From Promicromonosporaceae bacterium (GTDB lineage Bacteria > Actinomycetota > Actinomycetes > Actinomycetales > Cellulomonadaceae): a stretch of DNA of 11,445 bases. Of the stretch, positions 1 through 9,596 are shown in pieces; position 1 is the first letter of the stretch, and each line of letters begins with the position of its first letter. Where the stretch lies: contig WRIF01000020.1 of NCBI GenBank assembly GCA_009782865.1, positions 1-11,445 on the forward strand. Direction: 5' to 3'. Position numbers and translations under genes: made by a program. The notes below the pieces were generated by a model that was not told the DNA's origin, did no database searches, and worked only from the letters and a program-made list of their open reading frames with translations.

Positions 1-1
1 T

Positions 2-70
2 GCCGCCGCCAAGGCGCCCGCCGCCCCCAAGAAGCCCGCCACGAAGAAGGCGGCCCCCAAAGACCAGTAA
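2..70 (+). CDS. infC: Translation initiation factor IF-3, C-terminal tail (partial)
   Basis: Only the last 22 codons and the TAA stop lie in the window. The peptide is made almost entirely of Ala, Lys and Pro, ends in Lys-Asp-Gln, and shows no folded-domain residues. Actinobacterial IF-3 proteins commonly carry such a basic, low-complexity extension after the C-terminal domain that binds the 30S subunit. The identification rests mainly on context: rpmI (bL35) and rplT (bL20) follow directly, and infC-rpmI-rplT is one of the most conserved bacterial gene orders. IF-3 controls start-codon and initiator-tRNA selection on the small subunit. The catalytic body of the gene is off the left edge, so the function cannot be verified from residues here. 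Confidence 0.82.
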   Translation, partial: AAAKAPAAPKKPATKKAAPKDQ

Positions 71-78
71 GGCCCAAG

Positions 79-98
79 GTCGACGGCACCCCGCCGAC
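79..98 (+). other. Small hairpin between infC and rpmI
   Basis: GTCGACGG (79-86) and CCGCCGAC (91-98) form an 8-position stem with one A-C mismatch and a CACC loop, 8 bases after the infC stop. No T-run follows, and the rpmI ribosome-binding site comes about 40 bases later. It could be a processing or mRNA-stability element within the operon. It may also be incidental in such GC-rich DNA. Confidence 0.3.
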
Positions 99-153
99 TG
101 AAACCCAATCCGAGCCGAGAGGCGAGGACGGAAATAAAGGAGAGACGGCAGTC

Positions 154-348
154 ATGCCGAAGAACAAGACCCACTCCGGTACCAAGAAGCGTTTCCGGGT
201 AACCGGCAGCGGCAAGATCATGCGCGAGCAGGCCAACGCCCGCCACCTCCTCGAGGGCAAGCCCTCGACCCGCACCCGCCGCCTCGCCCAAGACCAGGTT
301 GTCGACCCGGCCGATGCCCCCCGCATCAAGCGCCTGCTCGGGCGCTGA
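154..348 (+). CDS. rpmI: 50S ribosomal protein bL35
   Basis: This 64-residue basic protein has the usual length for bL35. The N-terminus [20 protein letters not shown] is the family signature: a Lys-rich start, then a Ser-Gly turn. The rest, with [14 protein letters not shown] and a final IKRLLG segment, also fits. bL35 is a small component of the large ribosomal subunit, buried in rRNA. The ATG start is supported by a strong Shine-Dalgarno sequence, AAAGGAGA at 136-143, about 10 bases upstream. It lies 83 bases after infC and 164 bases before rplT, in the standard operon order. No unusual residues were seen. Confidence 0.98.
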   Translation: MPKNKTHSGTKKRFRVTGSGKIMREQANARHLLEGKPSTRTRRLAQDQVVDPADAPRIKRLLGR

Positions 349-365
349 GTCACCCCACAAAGACA

Positions 366-403
366 CCCACAAAGTTCCGCCCTGTGGGCGGATACTTTGC
401 GGG
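366..403 (+). promoter_or_regulatory. Long hairpin in the rpmI-rplT gap, candidate L20 control site
   Basis: A 16-bp stem can be drawn: 366-368 pairs with 401-403, 370-375 with 394-399 and 376-382 with 386-392. It contains one A-C mismatch, one bulged T (393) and a TGT loop. The left arm motif CCCACAAAG also occurs at 354-362. The right-arm motif TACTTYGC occurs at 393-400, 414-421 and 433-440, so alternative pairings are possible. No T-run follows the stem, so it is not a classical terminator. In E. coli and Bacillus, L20 represses this operon by binding mRNA structures that mimic its 23S rRNA site. A similar role here is inference only. Confidence 0.45.
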
Positions 404-452
404 GCCCCGTCAGTACTTCGCTAACGCTCGAATACTTCGCGAGGACCCCGAC
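392..452 (+). repeat. Imperfect direct repeats of TACTTYGC before rplT
   Basis: Three copies of TACTTYGC start at 393, 414 and 433, a spacing of 21 and 19 bases. The outer two extend to about 20 bases each: ATACTTTGCGGGGCCCCGTC at 392-411, and a related copy ending ACCCCGAC at 432-452. The middle copy keeps only the core. The first copy is also the 3' arm of the adjoining hairpin. The spacing of about two helical turns would also suit a DNA-binding protein. No function can be assigned from sequence alone. Confidence 0.5.
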
Positions 453-512
453 GAGTCACCCTCCCCCCACCCCAAACGTTTCCCAGCAAGACCCAACTAG
501 AAGGAGATTCAC

Positions 513-896
513 GTGGCACGCGTGAAGCGGGCGGTCAACGCCCAGAAGAAGCGCCGCACTACCTTGGAGCGCGCCAGCGGTTACCGCGGCCAGCGCTCGC
601 GGCTTTACCGCAAGGCCAAGGAACAGGTCACCCATTCCTTGGTGTACGCCTACCGTGACCGCAAGGACCGCAAGGGCGAGTTTCGCAAGCTGTGGATCCA
701 GCGCATCAACGCCGCCGCGCGCGCGCAGGGCCTGACCTACAACCGCTTCATCCAGGGCCTCGGCCTGGCCGGTGTCGAGGTTGACCGTCGCATGCTGGCC
801 GAGCTGGCCGTCAACGACGCCCCCGCGTTCAACGCCCTCGTCGAGGTGGCCAAGCAGGCCCTGCCCGCCGACGTGAACGCCCCCAAGGCCGCCTGA
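513..896 (+). CDS. rplT: 50S ribosomal protein bL20
   Basis: This 127-residue protein aligns from end to end with bL20. It has the basic N-terminal arm [16 protein letters not shown], the [16 protein letters not shown] segment, [20 protein letters not shown], and the globular C-terminal domain with [18 protein letters not shown] and [10 protein letters not shown]. It is slightly longer than the typical length of about 118 because of an Ala/Pro-rich tail ending NAPKAA. bL20 is an early assembly protein of the 50S subunit and in several bacteria represses its own operon. The start is GTG, giving the expected MARVKR N-terminus, with AAGGAGA at 501-507 as ribosome-binding site. The methyltransferase gene follows after only 5 bases, which implies co-transcription. 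Confidence 0.98.
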   Translation: MARVKRAVNAQKKRRTTLERASGYRGQRSRLYRKAKEQVTHSLVYAYRDRKDRKGEFRKLWIQRINAAARAQGLTYNRFIQGLGLAGVEVDRRMLAELAVNDAPAFNALVEVAKQALPADVNAPKAA

Positions 897-901
897 GCCA
901 G

Positions 902-1771
902 GTGACTTCTCCCGACGCCCGGACGGGGCGCCCGCTTGAGGTGACGCTCTCCAATGCGAGAGCCGACCGCGTCAAGCAGGTGCGCGCCCTGTCCGGGCGT
1001 TCGGCACGTCAGAGGCACGGCCAGTTTCTGGTGGAGGGGCCGCAGGGCGTGCGTGAGGCGGTTCGCTTTGCGGCCAGCGACGTCCGCGATGTCTACCTGA
1101 CCGAGGCGGCGGCCCGTCGCCATCCAGAGATCGTCGCCGCCGCGCAGGCCGCCGGCCTGTGGCTGCACCTGGGCAGCGACGAGGTGCTAGAGGCGATGAG
1201 CGCCAACAGCCAGGGCGCCCTTGCCGTGGTCAACGCCCGGACGTTTGGCGCTCCGCCGCTCGCGGGGCCCGATCACCGTCCGCGCCTGATCGCGATCCTT
1301 GCCAACGTGCGGGACCCCGGCAACGCCGGCACCGTGATCCGCGCGGCCGACGCCGCCGGCGCCGACCAGGTGCTCCTCGCCGGGGACAGCGTCGACCCGT
1401 ACAACCCGAAGACCGTTCGCTCGACCGCAGGTTCGCTCTTCCACCTGCCGGTGCGCGCCGGCCTGTCCCTGTCCGAGGCGATCGGCCAGGCGCGCGCCGC
1501 CGGCTGCACGGTCCTGGCCGCCGACGGCGCCGGCCCACATGACCTGGACGACCTGCTCGACGCGGCCGGAACCGGGCCGACCCCCGACCTTTCGCGGCCC
1601 ACCGCCTGGGTGTTCGGCAACGAGGCCTGGGGCCTCTCCCCGGCAGATCGCTCCCTCTGCGATGCGGCGGTCCGGGTTCCCCTCCGGGGCCCCGCCGAGT
1701 CTCTCAACCTGGCCACCGCCGCCGCGGTCTGCCTGTATGCCAGCTCGCGCGCCCAGCGCCGAGTTCCCTAA
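902..1771 (+). CDS. TrmH/SpoU-family RNA 2'-O-ribose methyltransferase (TsnR-like)
   Basis: This is a 289-residue SPOUT-class enzyme that uses S-adenosylmethionine to methylate a ribose 2'-OH in RNA, probably 23S rRNA. Residues about 20-110 form the substrate-binding domain, with the typical RHGQFLVEGPQGVREAV segment. The trefoil-knot catalytic domain shows motif 1 NVRDPGNAGTVIRAADAAG (135-153, with the key Asn and Arg), motif 2 VFGNEAWGLS (237-246) and motif 3 VPLRGPAESLNLATAAA (259-275). Its position after rplT matches the M. tuberculosis gene annotated tsnR. The exact target nucleotide cannot be read from the sequence. The start is GTG, 5 bases after rplT, with no clear Shine-Dalgarno site, so translational coupling is likely. 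Its TAA stop overlaps the TAG of the convergent gene. Confidence 0.93.
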   Translation: MTSPDARTGRPLEVTLSNARADRVKQVRALSGRSARQRHGQFLVEGPQGVREAVRFAASDVRDVYLTEAAARRHPEIVAAAQAAGLWLHLGSDEVLEAMSANSQGALAVVNARTFGAPPLAGPDHRPRLIAILANVRDPGNAGTVIRAADAAGADQVLLAGDSVDPYNPKTVRSTAGSLFHLPVRAGLSLSEAIGQARAAGCTVLAADGAGPHDLDDLLDAAGTGPTPDLSRPTAWVFGNEAWGLSPADRSLCDAAVRVPLRGPAESLNLATAAAVCLYASSRAQRRVP

Positions 1772-2754
1772 CACGCGGGATCGCAGATCAGGCGGGAAAG
1801 CGCCTCGGTCAAGGTGAAGGAGCCAACGCTTGAGGTGGTGGCGACCAGCGGATCGATGGCGATCCACGCGCCCCCCGCCACCGAATAGTCGCCACTCCAG
1901 AACGTGGTCAGGCGCACCTCGACATCCTCGAACCCTCCGTCGGAGCCGACCTTGGTCCAGGTGTGACCGACCCAGGAGGCGTCGGGCAGCGGCTGGCCTG
2001 GTACCCAGCGACGCCCAGGATCGCCGGTGCGCAACCGGGTGCCATCGCCGAAGTCCCACTCGTACTCGACAGGGGTGGCGCGAATCGTCACCCGCGTTCC
2101 GAGGCCGATGAACTCCTGTAACTGTGGGGCGGCCTCGACATAGACCGGGTAGTAGGTGTTCAGGAGCAGTTCGGCAATGGCCCCGGTCTGGACCTCTGCC
2201 GTGGGGGAGGCAAGGGGCAAGGAGGCCCACGCCCGGACGGCCGCCGTTTCCAGTCCGCCACTTGGACGGCAGCCCGCCGCCCGCAGGAGCCGCGCCGTGA
2301 TCACCCCATCGCGTGAGGCCAAACTCCACAACGGCGAGACGGCGTACTCGCCTAGCTCACAGGCTGGAGCGACCGCCGCCCGGTGGGCAGCTCGGCAGCG
2401 TTCGGTCTGCCAGACCTCCAAGGCGTTGCTCTCCCCGAGGGCCTCACACACCGCCTCGGGAGTGGTGACCAGGTGCCGCCGCTGCCCAGGGGCGCGCCGG
2501 CGGGAGTGGTCGGCGGGCGCGCCGGGTCCAGACCTGGACTCAACATCGAACGATCCGTCGCCCGCCGAGCCGGAATGGGTTGTGTCGTCCGCCTCGGCCG
2601 CCGGCTTCCCCGCCGATGAGACTCCGACCGGCCCGGCCACGCCGGACACGGGGTGGGGGAGGGCGGTGGTGGGGGCCAGGCCGGCCGGCAGGAGTGAGGA
2701 GATATAGAGGGCCGTGCCCAGCAGGGCGGCCAGGGGGGAGTCAAAGGGTTGCAC
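1768..2754 (-). CDS. Secreted PKD-like domain protein
   Basis: This 328-residue protein starts at a GTG with an in-frame TAA two codons upstream, so it cannot extend further on this strand. Residues about 8-30 are hydrophobic (LAALLGTALYISSLLPAGLA) and resemble a signal peptide, although no basic residue precedes them. An Ala/Ser/Asp/Gly-rich linker follows to about residue 90. Residues 231-238 read YEWDFGDG, the hallmark of PKD-type beta-sandwich domains found in surface proteins, followed by GHTW and beta-rich sequence. Several cysteines are present, including a C-terminal ICDPAC, and may form disulfides. No catalytic motif is visible. It may be a cell-surface or secreted binding protein, but the ligand is unknown. 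It converges on the methyltransferase gene with a 4-base stop overlap. Confidence 0.8.
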   Translation of the reverse strand: MQPFDSPLAALLGTALYISSLLPAGLAPTTALPHPVSGVAGPVGVSSAGKPAAEADDTTHSGSAGDGSFDVESRSGPGAPADHSRRRAPGQRRHLVTTPEAVCEALGESNALEVWQTERCRAAHRAAVAPACELGEYAVSPLWSLASRDGVITARLLRAAGCRPSGGLETAAVRAWASLPLASPTAEVQTGAIAELLLNTYYPVYVEAAPQLQEFIGLGTRVTIRATPVEYEWDFGDGTRLRTGDPGRRWVPGQPLPDASWVGHTWTKVGSDGGFEDVEVRLTTFWSGDYSVAGGAWIAIDPLVATTSSVGSFTLTEALSRLICDPAC

Positions 2755-2919
2755 GGGTTACACCCTGCTCGCGCGCCCACCCACCCGGCAATCTGCCGTT
2801 CCGCGAGGCGGACACCCGGGCGGGAGCCGCTTGACCGGCCTGGGTGGTGGGCCCGGATGCGCCGTCCGGCCGATCACTTTCGGGCAACGAGTCACCGTCG
2901 TCACCCCGGACGCATAGTC

Positions 2920-2948
2920 TTGCCGTCATCTGCATAGCCATGCACAAT
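2920..2948 (+). promoter_or_regulatory. Candidate promoter of the YjiH-family gene with small palindrome
   Basis: TTGCCG (2920-2925) and CACAAT (2943-2948) are separated by 17 bases and match the sigma-70-type consensus at four of six positions each. The predicted start site, near 2955, lies just before the GGAGAA ribosome-binding site (2962-2967). A perfect inverted repeat, TGCAT-AGCC-ATGCA (2931-2944), overlaps the spacer and the -10 box, where a repressor could act. GCATAG also recurs at 2912-2917 and 2932-2937, 20 bases apart. These are short matches and need experimental support. Confidence 0.4.
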
Positions 2949-2971
2949 GACTAGTCAATTTGGAGAACCCA

Positions 2972-4458
2972 ATGAGCACCCCAACTGGCCTGGATGAAAC
3001 GGCGGACGATGTCGACGAAGTAGTTTCCCAGAAGGATGTGGCCCAGGAGGCTGCGGTCCAGGAGGCCGAACTGCTCGCGGCCGAACTGCTCACGGCGGCC
3101 AACCCCGTCCGCGCCAGGTACGTCTGGAAGTTCCTCGGGTTCTCGCTGGTGGGGCTGGCCTTGTTCCTCACGCCGATTCCCACCGGTGACGGCGCCTTCA
3201 CCATTCCCCTGGGTTGGGCGGCGGACTGGCTGACGAGCCTGTTCAGGACGGTTCGCGACCACCACCACGTCAACCTGTGGCACCTCATGCTGCTCTCCGT
3301 GGTCACGGTCTCCGCCCTCGGCGCGTTGGTGGCCAAGCTCACCCCCTGGGAGCCAAGGAATCAGTACGCGGCCCGCGCCTTCCGGGCCGGATGGTTCTTC
3401 TTGGCCACCCGGGTGATCGGTGCCGTGATCGCCTGGATGATCGTGTTCGATTCTGGCCCCCAGTTCATCATCGGGGAAACCACCGGCGCCGAGATCATGT
3501 TTGTGATCAACGCCCTGCTGACCCTGTTCGTGTTCCTCGCCATCGCCATGCCGATTCTCACCGACTTTGGCGTGATGGAGTTTCTTGGGGCGCTGCTCTC
3601 AAGGGTGGTGCGCCCCGTTTTCACCCTCCCCGGCCGCGCGGCCGTGGACCTCGCCGCCTCCTGGTTCGGTTCCTCGGTGGCCTCCGTGCTGTTGACCCGC
3701 AATCAGCATGAGCGCAAGCACTACACCGGCCGCGAGGCCGTCGTCATCTGCACCAACTTTGCCTTCGTCTCCCTGCCGTTCTCGCTCGTGGTGGCGCAGA
3801 CCGCCGGCGTCGCCTCGCATTTCTTGCGGTGGTACCTGCTGATCTGCGCGGTCTGCGTGCTGCTCGGCGTGATCACCCCACGGATCTGGCCGCTGCGGGG
3901 CCTGTCCAACAGGTACATCGACGGCTCCGAGCAGGGCCTGATCGCCGAGGATTCCATCCCGGCGGGTCTCTCGGCCCCCCGCTGGGGTCTGCGGCTCGCG
4001 GCCGCCCGCGCTGAGCGCACCAAGGTCAGGGACGTCGCCTCCTCTGGCTTCAGGATGTACATCGACATCTACATGGACCTGATCCCAATCATCCTCGGCT
4101 GGGGGGTGCTGGCCCTCGCGGTGTTTCACTACACCGACGTCTTCCAGTGGATTTCCACCCCGATGGGCTGGTACATGGGCCTGTTTGGGATCGAGGGCGC
4201 CGCCACCTACGCCCCGGCCACGCTGATCGGATTCGTGGACATGTTTGTGCCCGCCCTGCTCGTCTCGGGTTCTGCCTACCTCAACACCCAGCTGATCATC
4301 TCGGCCCTCGCCATCGTCCAGATCATCTACCTGACCGAGACGGGAATCTCCATCCTGAAGTCGAAGATGCCGATCTCATTCGGCAAACTGTTCGCTGTCT
4401 TCATGATCCGCACCCTGATTGCCATCCCGCTGCTGACCCTGGGGGTGTGGCTGATCCT

Positions 4459-4462
<4 letters not shown>
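2972..4462 (+). CDS. YjiH-family membrane protein with nucleoside-recognition (Gate) domain
   Basis: This 496-residue integral membrane protein has an acidic, soluble N-terminus (residues about 1-40, rich in Asp/Glu) followed by many hydrophobic segments. It matches the YjiH family over its length, including the early FLGFSLVGLALFLTPIPTGDG segment, the LLTRNQHERKHYTGREAVVICTNF region, GSAYLNTQLIISALAIVQII and the ending LTETGISILKSKMPISF. These proteins carry Gate domains related to nucleoside transporters and spore maturation proteins, and their substrate is not established. I chose ATG 2972 over an in-frame TTG at 2960 because GGAGAA (2962-2967) sits ideally before the ATG and would fall inside the gene otherwise. 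It appears to be a single-gene transcript and overlaps the convergent VOC gene by 4 bases. Confidence 0.9.
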
Positions 4463-5968
<1,506 letters not shown>

Positions 5969-5969
<1 letters not shown>

Positions 5970-8560
5970 TGCCCCTCGTAGTCAAGGAATGGCTCGCCGA
6001 CCACGTCGAGTTGCCCGCCGACCTCACCGCCGCGGGCCTGGCCGAGGCGCTGGTGCGCGTCGGCCTGGAGGAAGAGGCGATCCACCCGGCGCAGGTCTCC
6101 GGTCCGCTGGTGGTCGGCCGCGTGCTGGCCGTCACCCCGGAGCCGCAGAAGAACGGCAAGACCATCAACTGGTGCCTGGTCGACGTCGGCCCGGATCACA
6201 ACGAGCCGGAAGTCAAGGGTGTCGACCCCGTCGACATTCCGGCGGGCGGCGCCCGCGGCATCGTCTGCGGCGCGCACAACTTCGAGGCGGGCGACCTAGT
6301 GGTGGTCGCCCTGCCCGGCACGGTGTTGCCCGGACCGTTCCCCATCGCCGCCCGCAAGACCTACGGCCACGTCTCCGACGGCATGATCTGCTCGAAAAAG
6401 GAGCTTGAGCTGGGCGAGGACGGCGAGGGCATCATCGTGCTGCCGCGCGACCTCGGCTTCGCCACGGCGGACCTTGCCCCCGGCCAGGACGCAATCGCCC
6501 TGCTCGGCCTGGGCGAAGAGATCCTGGAGATCAACGTCACCCCGGACCGAGGCTACGCCTTCTCCTACCGAGGAGTGGCCCGCGAGTATGCGCTGTCTAC
6601 GGGGGCCAGGTTCACCGACCTTGGGCTGCCGTCGCCCGCCTCGCCCGCCCCGGCCGGCGCCCCGCCAGCGTTTGCGGTTGAGGTGCGCGACGACGCGCCC
6701 ATTGATGGCCAGGCTGGCTGTGACCGCTTTGTCACCCAGATTGTGCGTGGCATCGACCCGGCGGCGCAGACCCCGCAGTGGATGGCCCGCCGCCTGGAGG
6801 CCTCCGGGATGCGGCCGATCTCCCTGGCCGTCGACGCCACCAACTACGTGATGCTCGACCTGGGTCAACCCCTGCACGCCTACGACCTGGCCAAGGTCTC
6901 GGCCCCCATCGTGGTGCGCCGGGCCCGCGCGGGCGAAAAGCTGACCACGCTCGACGAGGTGGAGCGCGCCCTCGATGCTGGCGACCTGCTGATCACCGAC
7001 AGTCCGTCGGCAGGGCCCGCCGAAGCCACGGGAGAACGAGTCCTCGGCCTGGCCGGCGTGATGGGCGGGGCCTACTCGGAGGTCACCGAGGCCACGCAGG
7101 ACGTGCTGATCGAGGCCGCGCACTTTGACCCGGTATCGGTGGCGCGCACCTCGCGGCGACACCGCCTGTCCTCGGAGGCCGCTAAGCGGTTCGAGCGTGG
7201 GGTGGACCCCCGGCTGCCGCTGGTGGCCGCCACCCGCGTGGCGCGAATCTTGGTCGAGTACGGCGGGGGAGTTGCCGACCCCGGGCACTTCGACCTGGAC
7301 GTCACCGCGGCCCCGGCCGCCATCGACCTGCCTGCCGGGCTTGCCTCCCGCCTGACAGGAGTCGACTACTCCGAAGCGCAGGTGGTAGAGATCCTGGAGG
7401 CAATCGGCTGCCAGGTATCGGGCACTGCCGTCACCCCGCCGTCCTGGCGACCAGACCTCACCGAACCGGTCAACCTGGTCGAGGAGATCGCCCGCATCGC
7501 CGGCTACGACCAGATTCCCTCGGTGTTGCCCGCCGCTCCCGGCGGGCGTGGCCTGACCCCAGGGCAGCGGACCCGCCGCTCGGTGGCTCGCGCGCTGGCC
7601 GAGGCGGGGCTGGTCGAGACGCTCTCGTACCCGTTTGTGGGGGACGCGCAGTTCGACGCCCTCGGGCTTCCGGTCGATGACCCGCGCCGCCACGCCGTCC
7701 GGCTCGCCAACCCGCTGGCCGACGATCGCCCGCTGCTGCGCACCGCTCTTCTGCCGACCCTGCTGGAGACGGCGCGCCGCAACGTGGCGCGCGGCCTGCC
7801 CGACGTCGCCATCTTTGAGGTGGGCCTAGTGACGCTGCCCCACGCCGGCGCCCCCGCCGCGCCGATGCTGCCGCTGGCCACCAAGCCGTCAGAGGCCGAA
7901 CTTGCCGTCTTCGCCGAGGCCGTCCCCGCCCAGCCGCGCCACGTCGCCGGCGTGTTGACGGGCCGTCTCGACCTGACCAAGCACGGCCGGATGGCGCAGT
8001 GGTCGGACGCCCTGGAACTGGTCCGCCTGGTGTGCGCCCGTGCGGGCGTGCCCATCGAGGCTACCCCTGACGCCGAGACCATGCCCTGGCATCCGGGACG
8101 CTGCGCCGCCCTTTCGGTGGCCGACGACGATGGACTCGTGCTCGGTTTTGCCGGCGAGCTGCACCCCAAGGTGTGCGAGGCCCTCGGCCTGCCGCCCCGC
8201 GCGGTCGCCTTCGAGCTCAACCTGTCTGCCCTCGCGTCTGTGGCGGGCGATGCCCCCGTTACGGCCAGCCCGGTGTCGTCGTACCCGGCGGCCAAGGAGG
8301 ACTTCGCCTTCGTGGTGCCGACAGACCTACCGGCCGAGCACCTCGCCGCCGCGATCACCGCCGGGGCGGGTGACGTGCTCGAAGACCTGACCCTGTTCGA
8401 CGTGTTCGAGGGGGAGCAGATCGGGGAGGGCAAGAAGTCATTGGCCTACGCCCTGCGCCTGCGGGCCGCCGACCACACCCTGTCCGCAGACGAGATCCGC
8501 GCGGTGCGCGAGGACGTGGTGACGGCCGCCGCCGAGGTCGGGGCGACGCTTCGTGGCTAG
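5969..8560 (+). CDS. pheT: Phenylalanine--tRNA ligase beta subunit
   Basis: This 863-residue protein is the tRNA-binding and editing partner of PheS. Residues 43-158 are the EMAP-II-like tRNA-binding domain (VSGPLVVGRVLAV to GEGIIVLP). Within it lies an apparent loop insertion (about 75-94) before GIVCGAHNF. NVTPDRGYAFSYRGVARE marks the start of the central region. The B3/B4 editing domain contains AVDATNYVMLDLGQPLHAYD and EAAKRFERGVDP. The B5 domain ends near GYDQIPSVLP, and a degenerate synthetase core follows. The last 90 or so residues form the FDX-ACB anticodon-binding domain, starting near SSYPAAKEDFAFVV. The ATG overlaps the pheS stop by one base (TGATG), indicating coupled translation and equal subunit supply. 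The loop insertion partly explains why it is longer than the roughly 800-residue norm. Confidence 0.97.
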
Positions 8561-9383
8561 CCCAGGACCCGCGAGGACCGCCCTGGTCACCGGGGCATCC
8601 CGCGGCATCGGCCGCGCGATTGCACTTGGACTGGCGGAGGCTGGGCTCGATGTTGCCTTGGTGGCGACCTCCACGGAGCGCCTGGGTGAGGTGGCCGAAG
8701 AGATCGTGGCCTTGGGTCGTCGTGCCGTCGCCATTGGCATTGACGTCTCAGACCCGGCGGGGGTGTCGGCCGCCGCCGCGCGGGCCGTCTCCGAGCTGGG
8801 CGGCATCGACCTGCTGGTCAATGCGGCTGGGGTGTTTGAGGCGGAGGTGCCGCTGTGGGAGGCCGACCCCGACCAGTGGTGGCGCACCCTGGAGGTCAAC
8901 CTGCGGGGCCCATTCCTGTTGAGCCACGCGCTCATCCCGCAGATGCTGGGGCGCGGGGGAGGGCGAGTGATCGACCTGTCGTCCGGGGCCGCGTGCTACG
9001 AGATGCAACGCTCGACGGCCTACACCGCTTCCAAGACGGCCTTGGCCCGGATGGGCGCGAGCCTGCACGACGAGGGCCACGAACTGGGGCTGAGGGTGTT
9101 CGAGTTGGCGCCGGGAGTGGTGATCACCGACATGACTCGGGACGCGCTTTTGCACGTGGGTCGTAAGGAGTGGACGCCGGTAGAGCGCTCGGTCGAACTG
9201 GCCGTCGCCATCGCGCAAGGCGATCTGGACGGTTGCTCGGGCTGGATCATCCGGGCGGGCGCCGACTCAGTGGCCGACCTGCAGGCCCTGGCCGCCGCGT
9301 CACCGCCGCCGACCGCCCGCCGCCTGCGCGTCGTCCCGGCCGCGCCGGAAGACTCCCTGTTTGGTTCTCCTGCTGCCCGCTAG
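8553..9383 (+). CDS. Short-chain dehydrogenase/reductase (SDR), classical type
   Basis: This 276-residue NAD(P)-dependent oxidoreductase has the Rossmann nucleotide motif TGASRGIG (13-20), Asp64 for adenine contact, NAAG (90-93), catalytic Asn116, Ser144, Tyr157 and Lys161 (YTASK), and the APGVVITDM segment after the active site. All four tetrad residues are present, so it should be active. Arg17 in the glycine motif hints at NADP(H), but this is weak. The substrate is unknown. A C-terminal extension after about residue 255 is Pro/Arg-rich and looks disordered. The start is GTG 8553, overlapping the last 8 bases of pheT, so it is probably co-transcribed with pheST and translationally coupled. 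Nothing in the sequence shows a link to tRNA charging. Confidence 0.9.
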   Translation: MASPGPARTALVTGASRGIGRAIALGLAEAGLDVALVATSTERLGEVAEEIVALGRRAVAIGIDVSDPAGVSAAAARAVSELGGIDLLVNAAGVFEAEVPLWEADPDQWWRTLEVNLRGPFLLSHALIPQMLGRGGGRVIDLSSGAACYEMQRSTAYTASKTALARMGASLHDEGHELGLRVFELAPGVVITDMTRDALLHVGRKEWTPVERSVELAVAIAQGDLDGCSGWIIRAGADSVADLQALAAASPPPTARRLRVVPAAPEDSLFGSPAAR

Positions 9384-9384
9384 G

Positions 9385-9447
9385 CCTGCCAGACCCCGAG
9401 GCCGCAAACCCGATGCCGGGAACCCGTCATTTGGGTGTCTGCGCAGG
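9385..9447 (+). terminator. Possible terminator after the pheS-pheT-SDR operon
   Basis: CCTGCCAGAC (9385-9394) pairs with GTCTGCGCAGG (9437-9447) with one bulged C, and CCC/GGG can extend it inward across a further bulge. It encloses about 35 bases. It begins one base after the SDR stop and is followed by a C/T-rich stretch instead of a T-run. Many actinobacterial terminators lack T-runs, so the role is plausible but uncertain. The rest of the gap, to about 9490, holds nothing I recognise. Confidence 0.3.
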
Positions 9448-9496
9448 TCACCCTACCCTTCTCGCGGCCAATGCGGCTGGAGTGCCCGAGCAGGCC

Positions 9497-9525
9497 TAGA
9501 CAGGGCGGTTCAGCGACGATAGGTT
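9497..9525 (+). promoter_or_regulatory. Candidate promoter of the secreted-peptide cassette
   Basis: TAGACA (9497-9502) matches the TTGACA consensus at five of six positions. TAGGTT (9520-9525) fits TANNNT, and the two are separated by exactly 17 bases. The predicted transcription start is near 9532, about 65 bases before the peptide ATG. This would make the cassette an independent transcription unit from pheS-pheT-SDR. Confidence 0.5.
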
Positions 9526-9530
9526 GCGAC

Positions 9531-9559
9531 CATCATCCGGACAAACGTCCCGGATGATG
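9531..9559 (+). promoter_or_regulatory. Stem-loop at predicted 5' end of the peptide mRNA, or operator
   Basis: CATCATCCGG (9531-9540) and CCGGATGATG (9550-9559) form a perfect 10-bp inverted repeat. An alternative fold gives 12 bp with an AAAC loop and one bulged C: CATCATCCGGAC against GTCC-C-GGATGATG. If the upstream promoter is real, the stem lies right at the transcript 5' end, where such hairpins protect mRNA from decay. As DNA, it could equally be a binding site for a dimeric regulator covering +1. No T-run follows, so it is not a typical terminator. Confidence 0.55.
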
Positions 9560-9596
9560 CGGGCCCGGCAACTACAAATCACGACGAGAGGGAACA

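Noticed and set aside
1187..2329. 380-codon minus-strand open frame across the methyltransferase and PKD genes
   Set aside because: It overlaps two well-supported genes, has an Arg/Gly-rich composition typical of antisense frames in GC-rich DNA, and shows no domain motif.
2156..2707. 183-codon plus-strand frame opposite the PKD gene
   Set aside because: The minus-strand frame has a signal peptide and a WDFGDG motif, while this one is Arg/Ala/Pro-rich with no features.
6296..7693. 465-codon minus-strand open frame antisense to pheT
   Set aside because: Composition is Gly/Arg/Asp/Val-rich as expected for the complement of G/C-ending codons, and PheT on the other strand is certain.
7504..8433. 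309-codon minus-strand open frame antisense to the pheT 3' half
   Set aside because: It is a Ser/Arg/Ala-rich shadow frame opposite the PheT core and FDX-ACB domain.
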